This document shows, piece after piece, positions 20,262 to 32,100 of a stretch of DNA of 64,000 bases (its first letter is position 1; each line of letters begins with the position of its first letter). The DNA comes from Punica granatum (Eukaryota; Streptophyta; Magnoliopsida; Myrtales; Lythraceae), in contig NW_022204371.1 of assembly GCF_007655135.1 (NCBI RefSeq), positions 124,001-188,000 on the forward strand, read 5' to 3'. The notes under the pieces were generated by a model, which saw nothing but the letters and a program-made list of their open reading frames with translations, did no database searches and was not told where the DNA came from. The translations under genes and the position numbers were made by a program.

Positions 20262-23200
20262 TGTACGGACCCGAATGTGCTCTCGTCAAGGCCCACATGC
20301 GCTCGACCGAATCGCGTGGCTTGGGAGTGTCCACCTTGCCGGGGATGCGTAACGAACACGCGTGAGAAGGAGTCGCCATTACCTATTTACAACCCCAAGG
20401 TCGATGGCCGATGAGTTGCCCGGGTCTAGGGGTAATGGTACACCTAGTTTTGCTAAGGCACTAAATATTGCGGAACTAGAAAGTCTGAGTTCGGGGGTTC
20501 ACGTTACGCGCGGGCCTATATCCCGCACGTCCTTTCAGTACTCTAGCTTGCTAGGCTTACAATTTTATTTATTTATCCCATGAATTAAGCTGCACTCATC
20601 TTACACGTTTTGACACCAAAAATTCGATAAACCAAACGATGCGGGTTGAGAAATCCGAGATAAAAGTGGGTCCATTTGTCGGAGAATCAGTTCACTATCT
20701 TTGCGTTACAGTTCATCAAACCACGATGGTTAAATTCCTGCGTGAACCGGAACCGCGAGATATTGGGATTACTCTTGTATGGGCAAGCATTGGACCGATT
20801 CGGTTAGTTCGATTCTTGGACCGTTCGATCACAAACCGGGATTCTTACAGAATGAATGTACAAAGTAAAATCCTCACAATACTCTCAAAAACAATAAATA
20901 CAAATTACAAAATGGTTGAATCCCAGTCAGTGCTCGTTCGGTTATTATTCTGCTCCGACTCGCCGTGAGTTCAGGGAAAAGACCGAAAACTGAAATTCAA
21001 TTACGCTCTTCGTGAACTGGGCGTTGGACCCTGTGATCGATGGTTAGGGCGTTGAACCCTAAGTGCAATGCGTCTTATGGATCGGGCTCGACTTGTAAGG
21101 ACAAACATGAACAAAAAGTACCAAACAACATGTAGATTGCAGACAAGTTGTTTGTTATTGCCAAGATTACATTGGTTAACAAGTAATTAACAAGGGTATT
21201 TTGGCATGCAAATGACCTACGCTAAGCAAACAAACGCGTGCAAAAACATTTTGCATTCGGTTTTGTTTCAAGGACCTGACAGACATGACGTCTGTAGTCA
21301 AGAATTTTGTGCGTGGATTGCTTTTAGAGTTCTGTATTGTGACACTGCAATTTCACTGAATATGTCAAACTCGTATTTTGCCCCTAGATTTGGATCCTAG
21401 AGTTCCACCTAACCATTGCCTAACGTTTGGTTAGGTCGAGTAAATGATTAATCATGATTTTTGCATGTTTTGTGACAGAAATAACAGTTCTAGCTACTCG
21501 AAGTTACGATAGGATGATAGAAACTCATCAGTTAAATAAGAAAAGACTATGCAGATGAACCTGCACCTTAACAGGTAGCCTATTCTTATCCTAACATTGT
21601 AGTGTTTTTGTCAAGCTAACCTTAGGGGTGTCGCTAAATTGCGAAAAGATGATTTTGCCCTTGACTTGAAAATGGTTTAATGAAAACAATTCGTGACATG
21701 GCGACTAAGACGGGTCCAAGAAGGTCGAGGAAAATTTGGTGAAAATGACCAAAATACCCTCGGAAACCAAATGGACCCGGAAAAGTTACCGATACACGAA
21801 TCCATGCATTTTGCTTGGAAAACAACGTTTTAAAAGAAATTTTAATGTGGGATTTGCGATAATATTGAAAATGCAATTGCACAAAATCTGAGAACCGGAC
21901 TTAGCTTGGGCTAAGGAAACTACATGTGACCCAAAATGGCTCAAGAGGCTCTCGGCCTCTTTCCCTAGAGGAAAGTCGAGAGGTCCCTTGACCTAAGTCG
22001 GGTGTCATGGAGATTCCTCATCCCGTTTTCGGTCGTTTCTCGCATGCTCAATGTTAAACACGATAAATAACATGTATTTTGACAAAATCGGTATCACCAT
22101 GATCTTGGAAAACACGTTTAAACATACAAGCATGCATAAACACATTATTTAGGAAATCGATAAAACGATATCGACTTCATGGATGCGGGAAAAACATAAA
22201 AAACTCGGGAAACAACTTAAGTCAGGGAGGAGGAGGCCACTCTTGGTCCGAAAGACCAAGAAAGCTCCTGGCCACGTCCCTTGGAGACAAGGCTGATAGC
22301 CTCCTTGGCTCTCCCGGGCTAAGGCGATCTCCTCAACTTCGATTTAAGTTCGTTCCCTACATGCTTAACGTGTTATACGATGGAAACATGCATAATATGA
22401 CGTAAAAATGCATAAAAAGGATAACATGCATGTAAAACATGTAAGGAAACGTAATATTACCCATAAACGGTCGGGATCGCCTTATTGCCCCACAAATACA
22501 AAGTTAACGTAAAATTCCTAACTTTCATAAGTCGGGAGTGTTATACCTAGTCTTGGGATACGAGGAAAGAGTCGGAGAAGGGTTGGTGAGTCGAGTGACT
22601 CAGCTGGACTCTCGGCTAGGTGTTCGAGTGAGCAAGCATGGGAGTTCAGGGTGTTAGAGCGCGCGGTAGGGTGCTGGAGACAGGCATCTGAATGCACGGG
22701 CGGGTGCCCGGGAGCGCAGGCGTGTGCTCGGGGGGCGAGCATGCGCGCCGAGCGCGGGCGTGCTAGCGGGGCATGGGCGTGCGCGCGGAGCGTGGGCTTG
22801 CGAGAGGGGCACAGGCATGTGTGCGGGGTGCGGGCATGCGCGCGGGGCGTCAGGCAAAGCGCAGGACGGACGTCTGTACATGGGCGAGCATCAAGCATGC
22901 GCGGATACGGGCGTTTGGAGCGTCTGGCGTGCGCTGGCGAGCGCCTGGAGCGCTTGCGCGCGCGTCTGGACGCTTGGGCATGCGTCTGAACGCCTGAACG
23001 TGCGCCTGGATGCACCCGAGAGCACGAGATCAACTTGAAACGTCAAGCTAGAAGCTTCAAATAAAAAATCTCAGTTTGGAAATGCACTCGAGGGGTCCAA
23101 AATATGTGAGATAGGAATTTTGGGCGAGTTTGGATTTAAGTCGGAATAGTGGTCACCGGTTCCCGATGTAGTTTTATTTATTTGGCTTGGTTTCTTAGTT

Positions 23201-24905
23201 ACTAAGGCTTATCAAAAGCTGCGGTTTCATGGAGGAATTGAGATGATTTGATGAGTGAGAAGTGATACAGAGAGAGTGCATGGAGATGAGTGATTAAACT
23301 AATGATCCTTGAAAAATTTATAGTTAAAGCTAATGAGCAATTAGTGAAAGAAAAGTCTAATTGGAGCTAAGATTAGAGGGGGGGCAGGTTTATTAATCAA
23401 GATAAGGATGGATATAATCCAAGCATTCTTGATGAAGATGAGCCAAATGCATTAATGGAGATGGATTGTTGAAGAGGAAGACTAAAGATATTTTTGGGCT
23501 AAGAGAGCAAGAGAGCAAGGGAGGGGCGGTTGGCAAGGGGCGACTGCCCTTGGGCAGCTTGTGGGTCCCGTGGGTTGTGAGAAAAAGTCGAGTTCAAGTT
23601 TGAGTCTTGATTGATCGCGTGTTCGAGGCTCGTGATTCAAATGAGCGTCGAATTGTCATTGTGCGCGTGAAAACGATTTAAACGAGCCCAAGATTGCCCA
23701 TTTTGCGTAAAAGAATGCTCGTGTGGTCTTGGGGCTCGGAAGCCGGTTTTGCTCGTTTCAGGCGATCAGAGCAAAATTAACCGTTTCTGAATGCGTATCT
23801 CGTAGCTGCATTCCGCGTTGGTCATTTTGACGTGCATTGTCAATCGGACTGAATAATTGACCAATAAGCCGGTATTACAAATGTGAAACCGGAGACGTCT
23901 TAGGAGTCCACAGCTGGATTTCTCATATTGTTTTCTGAGCTGCTTGGGCGAGCCTGATATCGCTGCGATCTTTATTCGTTGAAAACAGACCTCGAAGGAT
24001 TGGAAAAATGCATTTGAGACCACAAAAGCACTGTTCTTGAGGCCTAGATGGATTGTGCAGTTCAGTCTGAGGATTTCACACTGAGCCTTGGGATAAGTAG
24101 CTCTAGGTTGGCCAATCATCCGGCGTCAAGTTTCCGCCAAAAGGACCTCCGGTTATGAATTTCCGTTGAAAACGATATTTTTCTGCTCCTCAGAGGTCAC
24201 TCGGGAAATTGAAAGGGATTCTACAGTCTGATTTGACCAATTGCGTCCGTCCGCTGTAGTTTTCGGGACATTGTTTGGCTAACTTCGTTTGCCGGTGTTT
24301 TGTTAGACTAATCTCCGGTTATGCTTTTCCGTTGAAAGGTATGCTTCTTCTGTCACTCGGGAGTCATTCGAGGAGTCTGTGTGACTTCCGAGATGTAATT
24401 TGAAGCGATGCTCATGATCTTTAGAATTGCAGGATGTGACAATGTCTGACATCGGGCATTAGCTTTTCTCTGATAAACCTGCATTTTTGGATTTCCACTA
24501 AAAAGTTGTTTGTTTTCAGAAAATTACTCTGTATAGAGCAAATGATCTGTGAAATGTGATTGAAGACACTTTTCATCTGTTTGGCACTGCAAGGGATTTT
24601 TGGAGTCCAATATTGACTATCTTCTTATGGCCGAGTGAACTAGTAGAAAATAGTACCGTCCTTGTTATATTCTGAAAATGCCGGTTTAGGCAATGTTGAG
24701 GCTCTTTGTCTGCTCTGCATATCGCTGGATGATTTTGGAAGTTCTTCTGTCATATGCTTGAATCATTTGGTTGTCTCTGTTGACTTGAGGATCAATAGCA
24801 ATTTGCTGCTTTATCAAGCATTTTTCTGTATCAATACTCAAGTCATGGCCCGAAATGCTGCTAATGCTGTTGCATGAACTGGTGAGCCAAAACAGGATGC
24901 TGACA
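20262..24905 (-). mobile_element. 5' LTR of element B
   Basis: Complete 4,644-bp LTR. Read on the minus strand it starts TGTCAGCATCCTG at 24905 and ends GTCCGTACA at 20262. It has the same segment order as the LTR of element A. The stretch 22640-22990 is an extremely GC-rich degenerate repeat built of GCGTGCGCGCGGGGC-like pieces. No gene is supported inside. Confidence 0.92.
22640..22990 (-). repeat. GC-rich variable module in the LTR of element B
   Basis: About 350 bp of degenerate repeats on GGCGTGCGCGCGGGGCG. Equivalent modules in the other Tat LTRs (5565-5800, 8290-8500, 36890-37010) differ in length and sequence, while the flanks on both sides are conserved. Confidence 0.75.
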
Positions 24906-26750
24906 GGATGTTTCCGGGCTTTACAAGCGTCAAGTTCAATTTCAAAATCCGAAACAACATTCGGGGCCAAAAAAATTTCTCTACATAAAATTGATCCACG
25001 TATTTTTCTAAATTCAATGGTGGTCCATAATCATTTTTTAGACATCCAATTGAAAGAACGACGATTTCAGGCCTTATGTGTGTCCACTTCAATTTTTCAA
25101 AATTCGAGACGATGCCTTGGATTTAAAAATATTATTTTATGCATAATGTCGATCCTCGAATTTTTCTGAACACAACGGTAGTCCTGAAATATTTTTTGGA
25201 TATCTGATTAAAAAGATGATAAATTCAAAAATAATTGATTAATCACGACCAGCGTGTTGCGAAGGTCCGATATCGATTTTTATCGAGATTCAACCTTCGT
25301 CGACTCAAATTGGAACTTTCATAGAGTAGGTTATTTTTTGAATTTCTCAATTTCAAAGTTTTCGTTCCGAAATGTCGACAGATCCTGAGAAATTAAATTT
25401 TTACCCAAACGGCGTGTGTACTAACATAAAAAAAAAAAAGCAAGTAAAGTGGGGGAGTAGCTGCGGACTTTCTGGTTTTCTTTCTCTTCTTTTTCTTTCT
25501 TTTCTTCCTTCTTCTCTCGGTTGACCATGGCCAACACGCTTTTCTCTTTTTATTTTTTCCTCCTCCTCTGTTTCTTGAGCAGAGCCTGCAGAGACAGTAA
25601 AGCCCATTCCCTGAAAGCGACTCCTCCTTCTTCATCATCCGACAATACGTAATTACCTGCAACATCACGCCCATCTCTGCTTCCTGGGGTCAAAGACAAG
25701 AAATGATCAATCTTCTCTTCTGGACGAGGCAGGCTTTCTTTCCGGGGGCAGATCAGAGAGACGACCGCTGGCTTTCGGGCCCTGTCTCTCTCTCTGTTTC
25801 TTTTTCTGTAGGCTCAGGTCAATCTCATGCCCAGGTCCTCTCACCCTCGGTCCTCTCAACTCACAATGGCTCCTGGCTTCAATTCACGTGTGCTGCTGTG
25901 GCTGAGTTGCATATGAATTCTTGAGCCGATTTATGTCGATTTGTCATGATGTTGAAAGCTTGACACCATGTTTTAATTTGAGGCTGATTTGAGAACGAGA
26001 TGGAGAATGATATGTATGTCATGTGAAGTCCCGAGGATTTGGAGGATGAATGACATGAAAGGATAACCGAGAGATGTGGCGTGACCACTTTCGTGATGGG
26101 TGTAGTCATGGGTTTTTTTATTGGATAAATTGCGTGTCTTGACTTTCTCGTTTAGGAATGTGAACTAGGATCGGTCTAAGGTTTCAGTAATTCGTTAACC
26201 ATCACTTTGAATTCAATTCAAAGTGCCTGTAAGTGCTGGTCATCGTTGATTAAAAGTCATGAAATGCTTGTTCGGGTCTCCAATGCTTTGTAAAACAAGT
26301 TGTCCTCATGTCCAAATGCCTTAGGGTTACTTTCCATCGTATTTCATGCCACTTAAGTTTAATTCGAGACGGTTTTGAAGAATCTTCTGATCTGGACATA
26401 ATTTTTTTTTTTTGAGCTCACGGGTTTGTTCCGATCATGGGTGCAGAGGAAATGAAAGTATTTAGGTGCTTAGGTCTTATTAGAACATTTCCTCTTACAT
26501 CTAGCGTCAGTTGTGTATTGAGATGGGTCAATATATGTTTGTTTTATGGCCAAATTTGTTTGTCTAATGTTGATGACAAAATGAGGAGGGTTTGACATGA
26601 TATGATCTATTGACACGTTGTTCATTTCATAAGTGCTTGCCACATTCGATTTTCCTTGGTTGCTCGTACTTCCTTCGTTTCCTTTCTTTGGTTTTCTTGC
26701 CTTGCATATCACGTTAAGTGAGAGAAGAAGATACGAGAGGATAGAGGAGC
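24906..26750. other. Unclassified spacer between element B and the LTR of element C
   Basis: No gene is supported. The first 320 bp is a diverged tandem duplication (see separate entry). At 25440-25600 there is a pyrimidine-rich run with a poly(A) tract before it, which gives Lys/Arg-rich shadow frames on the minus strand. The style resembles an LTR or untranslated leader of another gypsy element, but I found no termini. Confidence 0.4.
24917..25230 (+). repeat. Diverged tandem duplication of about 155 bp
   Basis: The segment at about 24917-25068 recurs at about 25069-25227. Both have TTCAATTT...CAAAATxCGA, a GATCC(A/T)CGxATTTTTCTxAA step, GGTxGTCC and ATTTTTT(A/G)GA(C/T)AT in the same order and spacing. 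I judge similarity at about two thirds by eye. Confidence 0.55.
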
Positions 26751-27059
26751 GGCCCTTGTCGTTTACTCAAAGATGACGTGGAGACTTACCTAGGTTTAGG
26801 TTTAGTCCCGACTTGAAGGCCGCCTCGGTCCGCAATAGTCAAGAATCTTCCGAGTTACTTCATCCTGAGAACCTCTTGGGATCAAGTATAGATCTCCATC
26901 TTAGTATCATGCAATAGGTCTTCCGATGTTTGGCGAGAGAACACGATGAGCTCGTGTGTTTGGATGTTTTCCTTATTATTTTAATTAAAACCTCAGACGA
27001 ATTTGGATTAATCATATAAACCCAGTTTACAATCGGTTTAAATTTCAAGACGGCCGGGA
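26751..27059. other. Unassigned stretch left of the LTR fragment of C
   Basis: No coding frame. It may be a strongly diverged part of the LTR that begins at about 27060, but I could not align it. Confidence 0.3.
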
Positions 27060-29015
27060 ATTAGAGTTCTCATCGAATGGTCCATCAAATGACTGGCTCG
27101 ACTGCTCGAGACCCGTAAATTTAAAGCAATCAGCAAGATTTTAATTCACTTAAAAATTCCACACACAGGGAAAAAGGGACGTTTAACTTGGCTAAGTAAA
27201 TAACTCGGCTTTAAGCAAAATGCATAAATTGGCCAATAACCGGTAACCGCGTTGATAATTTACGAACGGGTAGTCTTGCCCTTTTCAAACCCAAATTTTG
27301 AAAATTATTGAGGCGTGTGGTCTAATGTAGCATGGACGTCGGAGAAAGACTCGCATACCTTGACTCGGACATTAGCTTGATTTCAAGCGGTTCAGGTCGG
27401 GGCACAAGAGTCTTTTCCAGATCATTTCCAGGCAGATCGACCGGTCCTTTGGCTCCCTCGGGGTTCTCACATAATCCCGGCGAACCTAGGGGGTTGGTTA
27501 ACATCAGGTACAAGCCGAGATAATCCGCATCGCGTAGTCCCATCTTTTCTCAAAATCATTTTTAGCACAGTGGCAATATCATCTGTTCTTAACTTACTGA
27601 CAACCCTAGGGTTAGGATAATCGAAACACTTCGGGAAACGGGTGGAGACGGGCAGCCTGTGCAGGCGAAGGTTCATCTGCATTGCCCGCTTCATTCGACT
27701 GAAGTGTTTCTGTTATCCTAGCACAGCTTTGGCCACTTAGAATGGGTTCATCCGTCATAAAACACGAAATCCAACTAATCATGCATTTGGCATAATCAAA
27801 CATGGGTAATTAGGCAAAAATAGATAGATTTTGGATTTTTTTTAGGCGAAAACATGTATATGTCATAATATGTTAAAACCGCATTGTCTCATGACAAAAC
27901 AATTTAAATTAAACCCACACATCTTTATCCGACTTAGCACCACACTGAACATCACCCCGTTTGTCTGTTTAGGGTAGGAATTTGCTTGCTAAGTGACTCT
28001 GGATCATAACCTGATCCAATGCCCTTTATTGTCGATCACGGGGTCCAATGCCAACACATACCCAGCGTGCGTGACCCCAATGTGATACGGGGTCTCGACT
28101 CGAGTCACTGTCTCGACCCGTTCAGTATCCATGCGGATGATGACTCGGGTTAGGACACGTGAAACGAGGTTAGACAATCACCCGGGAGCTCGACCGGTCC
28201 CATGGCTATCTCGAGGACATTCCTGTCCTCTTGAAATCTATCGGTTTAGTCGGACCCGATCTCTAGCTCTTATGAGCCCGCGTCGTTTTAATTTCAATCT
28301 CGGTCGTTTAAACCACAGGTGAGTATGAGTGGAATATTGGCCGACGTGAGTCTATCAGAATCCACTTGTTGTAATTTGTATTAATTATTTGAGAGTACAT
28401 TGTGAGGTATTTATTTGTACATTTATTTATGTAATGATCCTGATCGACAAGTGTGGAGTTTGAGAGTCAGAATCGATCGAGTCGGTTTACGAGTCCCCTA
28501 GATGAGCAGGACCACACGAGTCACAGGCCCGATCCACACGGTGAACCAGCCATCACGATCTGGTTAGCCGAGACGCGAGGACGGTGGACCAATCCATTGA
28601 CTTGGGGACCCGCTTTTCTCTCGGCATTTTAAAACCGAGCCAATCATTTCTATAAATTTACGGTGTCAAAACGAGCATGATGAACGAAACTTAAATCATG
28701 CGGTAAATGAATAAAAACGGCAAACCGTAAACAGGCGAGAGTACCGATAGGGCGTGCGGGATATAGGCCCACACGTAATAGAACCCCCGAACCCGGAATT
28801 TTCGGTTCTGCAAGACCAATGCCTTAGCAAACTGGGTGTCTCCTTTACCCCTTGACCCAGATAACTCATCGGCCCTTGACCCTCGGGTTGTAAACAGGTA
28901 GTGGCGACTCCTTCTCACGCGTGTCTGTCACGCGTCGCCACGGGAAGGTGGACACTCCCAAGCCGTGCCATAGCGCATGCATTAGGGCCCCGACAAGACG
29001 AAATTCTTGTTTACA
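27060..29015 (+). mobile_element. Partial 5' LTR of element C
   Basis: The 3' half of a Tat LTR, with the left limit approximate. Landmarks shared with other Tat LTRs: the CATGGACGTC segment (27332), GGTTCTCACATAA (27461), CAACCCTAGGGTTAGGAT (27600), GGGTCCAATGCC (28041), the GTGCGGGATATAGGCCC segment (28756), CTCCTTCTCACGCG (28909) and the terminal TTTACA. Confidence 0.82.
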
Positions 29016-29020
29016 TAGCT

Positions 29021-29039
29021 TCGCGACTCCAGTGGGGAC
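29021..29039 (+). promoter_or_regulatory. Primer-binding site of element C
   Basis: TCGCGACTCCAGTGGGGAC lies 5 bp after the LTR end. It is the same type as the PBS of element B and closer to the standard Ogre/Tat form. Confidence 0.78.
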
Positions 29040-29191
29040 ACTTAGAGGGTTCAGGCTCGATTTGTTTGCTTACTTGTTTGTTTATTTATTTATCGCTTTC
29101 TGTTGTTTACCGCTTATCTACTTTATGCACATTTATTTTACGCACCTGCATTCACATATCATTCTAGCTCTAGGTACCTATGGGTCGCGTC
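29040..29191 (+). other. Leader of element C, first piece
   Basis: Matches the leader of element B (other strand). It ends with GCGTC, the target duplication of solo LTR D, and continues at 34231. Confidence 0.75.
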
Positions 29192-32100
29192 TGTCAGCAC
29201 CCCATTTTGGCCCACCGGCTTCCTACACGAGAATCCCCGACCAAAGCCCGGGTTACTATTCATCACCCGACAATCGGAGGCGAACATGCGGGCATGGAGA
29301 CATGAATGACAAAAGAAAGCAGGGTCCACTAGGTGAGAACGAGAGGGCGATCGGAAAAGTAAGCAGACGACAAGTCCCGAAGCAACAGGAGCTGGCACTG
29401 CGGCACTATTCATCACCGAATCACTGAAGCACCGAAAGGTGCCCAATATGGGACTCTAAAAATCCCTCTCAGTGCCAAAGTGACCAACGACACGTCCGGG
29501 CGCGTTCCGGAGGCATCCTGCTTGAGCTGGGACACTCCCGATCTCTCACAGACGCCTTTTCTGACGGGGCTCCCGGGGCCCGATCCACTGATGAGCAAAC
29601 GGCACCCGGAAACGGGCCTACAGGCACCCAGGGACCACCGGGGTCATGGAACAAGCTTCAGATGACCTTTCAGAACTCTACAGGGTTTCCCGAGGGACGT
29701 TTCAGTGGTCGCAAACGCCTCCCGACGAATCTTCGGGGCACATTCATGGAGAAGAGAGATCATAGCGATCCCCGAACACCTCGAGACACTCGGAAAACAC
29801 TGAGAAAACCCCGATCCCAAGTCCCTAGGTCTCCCCCGGCTGACGGCCTTCGGTCAGGGACGGCGAGCCAACGATCCCGCGAAAGACAAAAAGCTTGCCG
29901 AGACAAGCACTACAACGCACAAAGGAGCAATCGGAGAACGGGGACGGTTAATTCCACTCTGAACTCCCAAACGGGACAAAATCGACTCTCGAGGCGCCGA
30001 GTCACCCCGAACGTTCGTTCATACGACATATGGCGATATTAGGCTCATTCAAATTCTCTTCGTTCAAGCATTCCAAATCTATTAATTAATCGGACATCGG
30101 AGATCGGACGCGCGCTCAATCAAGTCTCGAGCTTTTCCCGGCTTTTCTCTTAGTCGAATGGGACCCACAGCTCAGCCAAGCCAAGCCACCAAGCCACGGC
30201 TCAAACCCACAGCCACGGCTTCAACTGCCCAAGCCACGGCTATTCCCCATGGCCGGCGGCTCCAAGGGTCTCTCCTCTTCCCTCCACCACCCATTTCAAA
30301 TATCTTCTTACACACACTCACATCTATCACCTCCCATCACCTTCCATCACTCTTCCTCTTGCTTCCCCCACACTCTAAGTGACACTTTCCCCTCCCTAAT
30401 CCCTTTGGGAAATTCGGCAGCCCCCCTAAGCCAATTCGGCAGCCCCTAAGCACGCCCTAATCTCGATTGGCTTGTCCTAATTGTCACATTAAGCCTCCCT
30501 TTATAAACTCTTACACCATTAACTCTAATCACTTTTGCAATTCCACTCTCTCTCAAGCCAACTTCTCTCAAGAATTCTCTCAAACTCCAGCCCTCTCCCT
30601 CAGCTCGGCACAGCCCATCCCAAGGTCGAAACCGGCTAAAACCGACGGAAAACCACCCGGTATTCCGGTAACCACCCGACCCGACTTAATCCAAAAATTA
30701 CCAAACTTCCTAGCCTATATATTTCCCACTTCCTAAGTCCATTTCCAGGCTTAGATTTTTCATTGGAAGCCTCCATCATCACGTTTCAGCCGTGAGAACA
30801 ATTGGGTCCCGAGACCGTTACCGAGTGCACACCGGACCTCTACGCGTGCCATTTCGCTCCACGACCTTGGCGAGTCATGCCATCACGTTCAAAGGGTCCC
30901 TCATAACCCTCACTCTTCCCCGTGGAGAGGTGGTCACGGTCCGAGAGCCAATCCACCGTGCACAACCACCGTTCTACCCGTTCCCTCTTTACCGGGTTCT
31001 TTGCGTTTTTACCGAACTTTCTCTCACTGTTTCGGGTTTGTTTAGGGCTTGGCACGTTCGGGACTACCCACGAACGTCTAGATCTGTCCCTTAGGAGTTC
31101 AACGAGCCCGATCTTGCACCTACCGTGGTCGGAGCTAGCGTGCCGACCCCGTTTTCCCCGAGCTGTCGCGGCTGCCACCTCTCGGGTCCTTTTACCCGTA
31201 GCTTCCAACCGAGTCTTGCGACTCTCAAGGCCACTTCCCCGACTCTTTTCCTCGTGCATCGAGGCTAGGTAACATCCCTCTACGACTTAGAGAAGCTAGG
31301 ATCCTCGATGTTTGCTTGTATGATGTGTTAATGTGATTTAAAGAACCCGAATGCATGAAAGTTGATATTTTTCTTCTATATCCGGGTTTCCCATGCAATC
31401 CCATGCAATATCACGTGTTTTATTTTTTCGTTATGTCCCTACATCGTACGAATCTGCATGCCATGGCGGGGAACAACTCGTTTCGAGGTTGGAGAGGCCC
31501 TTGTTGTCCTTAGGGGCCATGGAGACTCACGGCCATGCCTCCCGTAGGGGTGGCCGAGAGTCCCCTTGTCCCTTACGGACTCACGGGGAAGTTCTCCCAC
31601 CCCGAAGCTCGTTATTCCCCGCACCTTGTCGTCCCGGATGTTGTATAGCATGTGAGCATGACGAGAAATGTTCGGAATCTAGGTGGGAGAGACCCTAGGG
31701 GTCGATTGCACCAAGGAATGCCCACGGCCACCTCCCTTCCAAGGGGGCCGAGAGGTCCCTTGATCCATCCGAAACCTTGGGCCTCTTGTCCCGTGATGTC
31801 GTGCGTTTCTCGTAATTTACTTCCGAATTTATCATTAAATGAGTCAATGTCACTTTGTCAATTCTTTAAATATGATGTTCGTGCTTGTCTTACGCGTTCA
31901 TTTGTGTAATCGAGATCATGTCGACATTGGCTTAATGGTATGTGTGTTACCCTCATGTGCATGTTACATGATGTATGCAAGAGTCGGTTAAAATTGATAC
32001 GGAAACCCATCGACACTCGTAGTGAGTCGTAGAGCATTCGGCCGACTATCCTTAGGGGATGGCCGAAAGCTTTGAGACCCCCTTTGAGTGACGATAGGTT

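Larger units (their letters stand above)
8276..24905 (-). mobile_element. Tat-lineage Ty3/gypsy element B, nearly complete but decayed
   Basis: A full-order Tat element read on the minus strand: 5' LTR (20262-24905), PBS, leader, gag, protease, intron, RT, RNase H1, archaeal-type RNase H, integrase, 3' UTR with tandem array, PPT and a truncated 3' LTR (8276-10327). All coding domains can be recognised, but frameshifts and stop codons occur in each, so the copy is dead. The two LTRs differ at roughly one base in ten in a stretch I compared by eye (9421-9480 against about 23985-24044), which points to an old insertion. The part of the 3' LTR missing at 8276 is probably on the far side of inserted element A. 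Confidence 0.9.

Noticed and set aside
22518..23038. Arg/Pro/His-rich frames of up to 171 codons on both strands
   Set aside because: They come from the GC-rich module of the LTR, where stops are rare in all frames; no motif, no conservation with the homologous module at 8290-8500.
25393..25674. Minus-strand Lys/Arg-rich frame of 93 codons
   Set aside because: Pure complement of a CT-rich run; the low complexity explains the open frame.
31393..31698. Frames of about 100 codons inside solo LTR D
   Set aside because: The matching parts of the other Tat LTRs carry stops and frameshifts at these positions, so nothing suggests coding.
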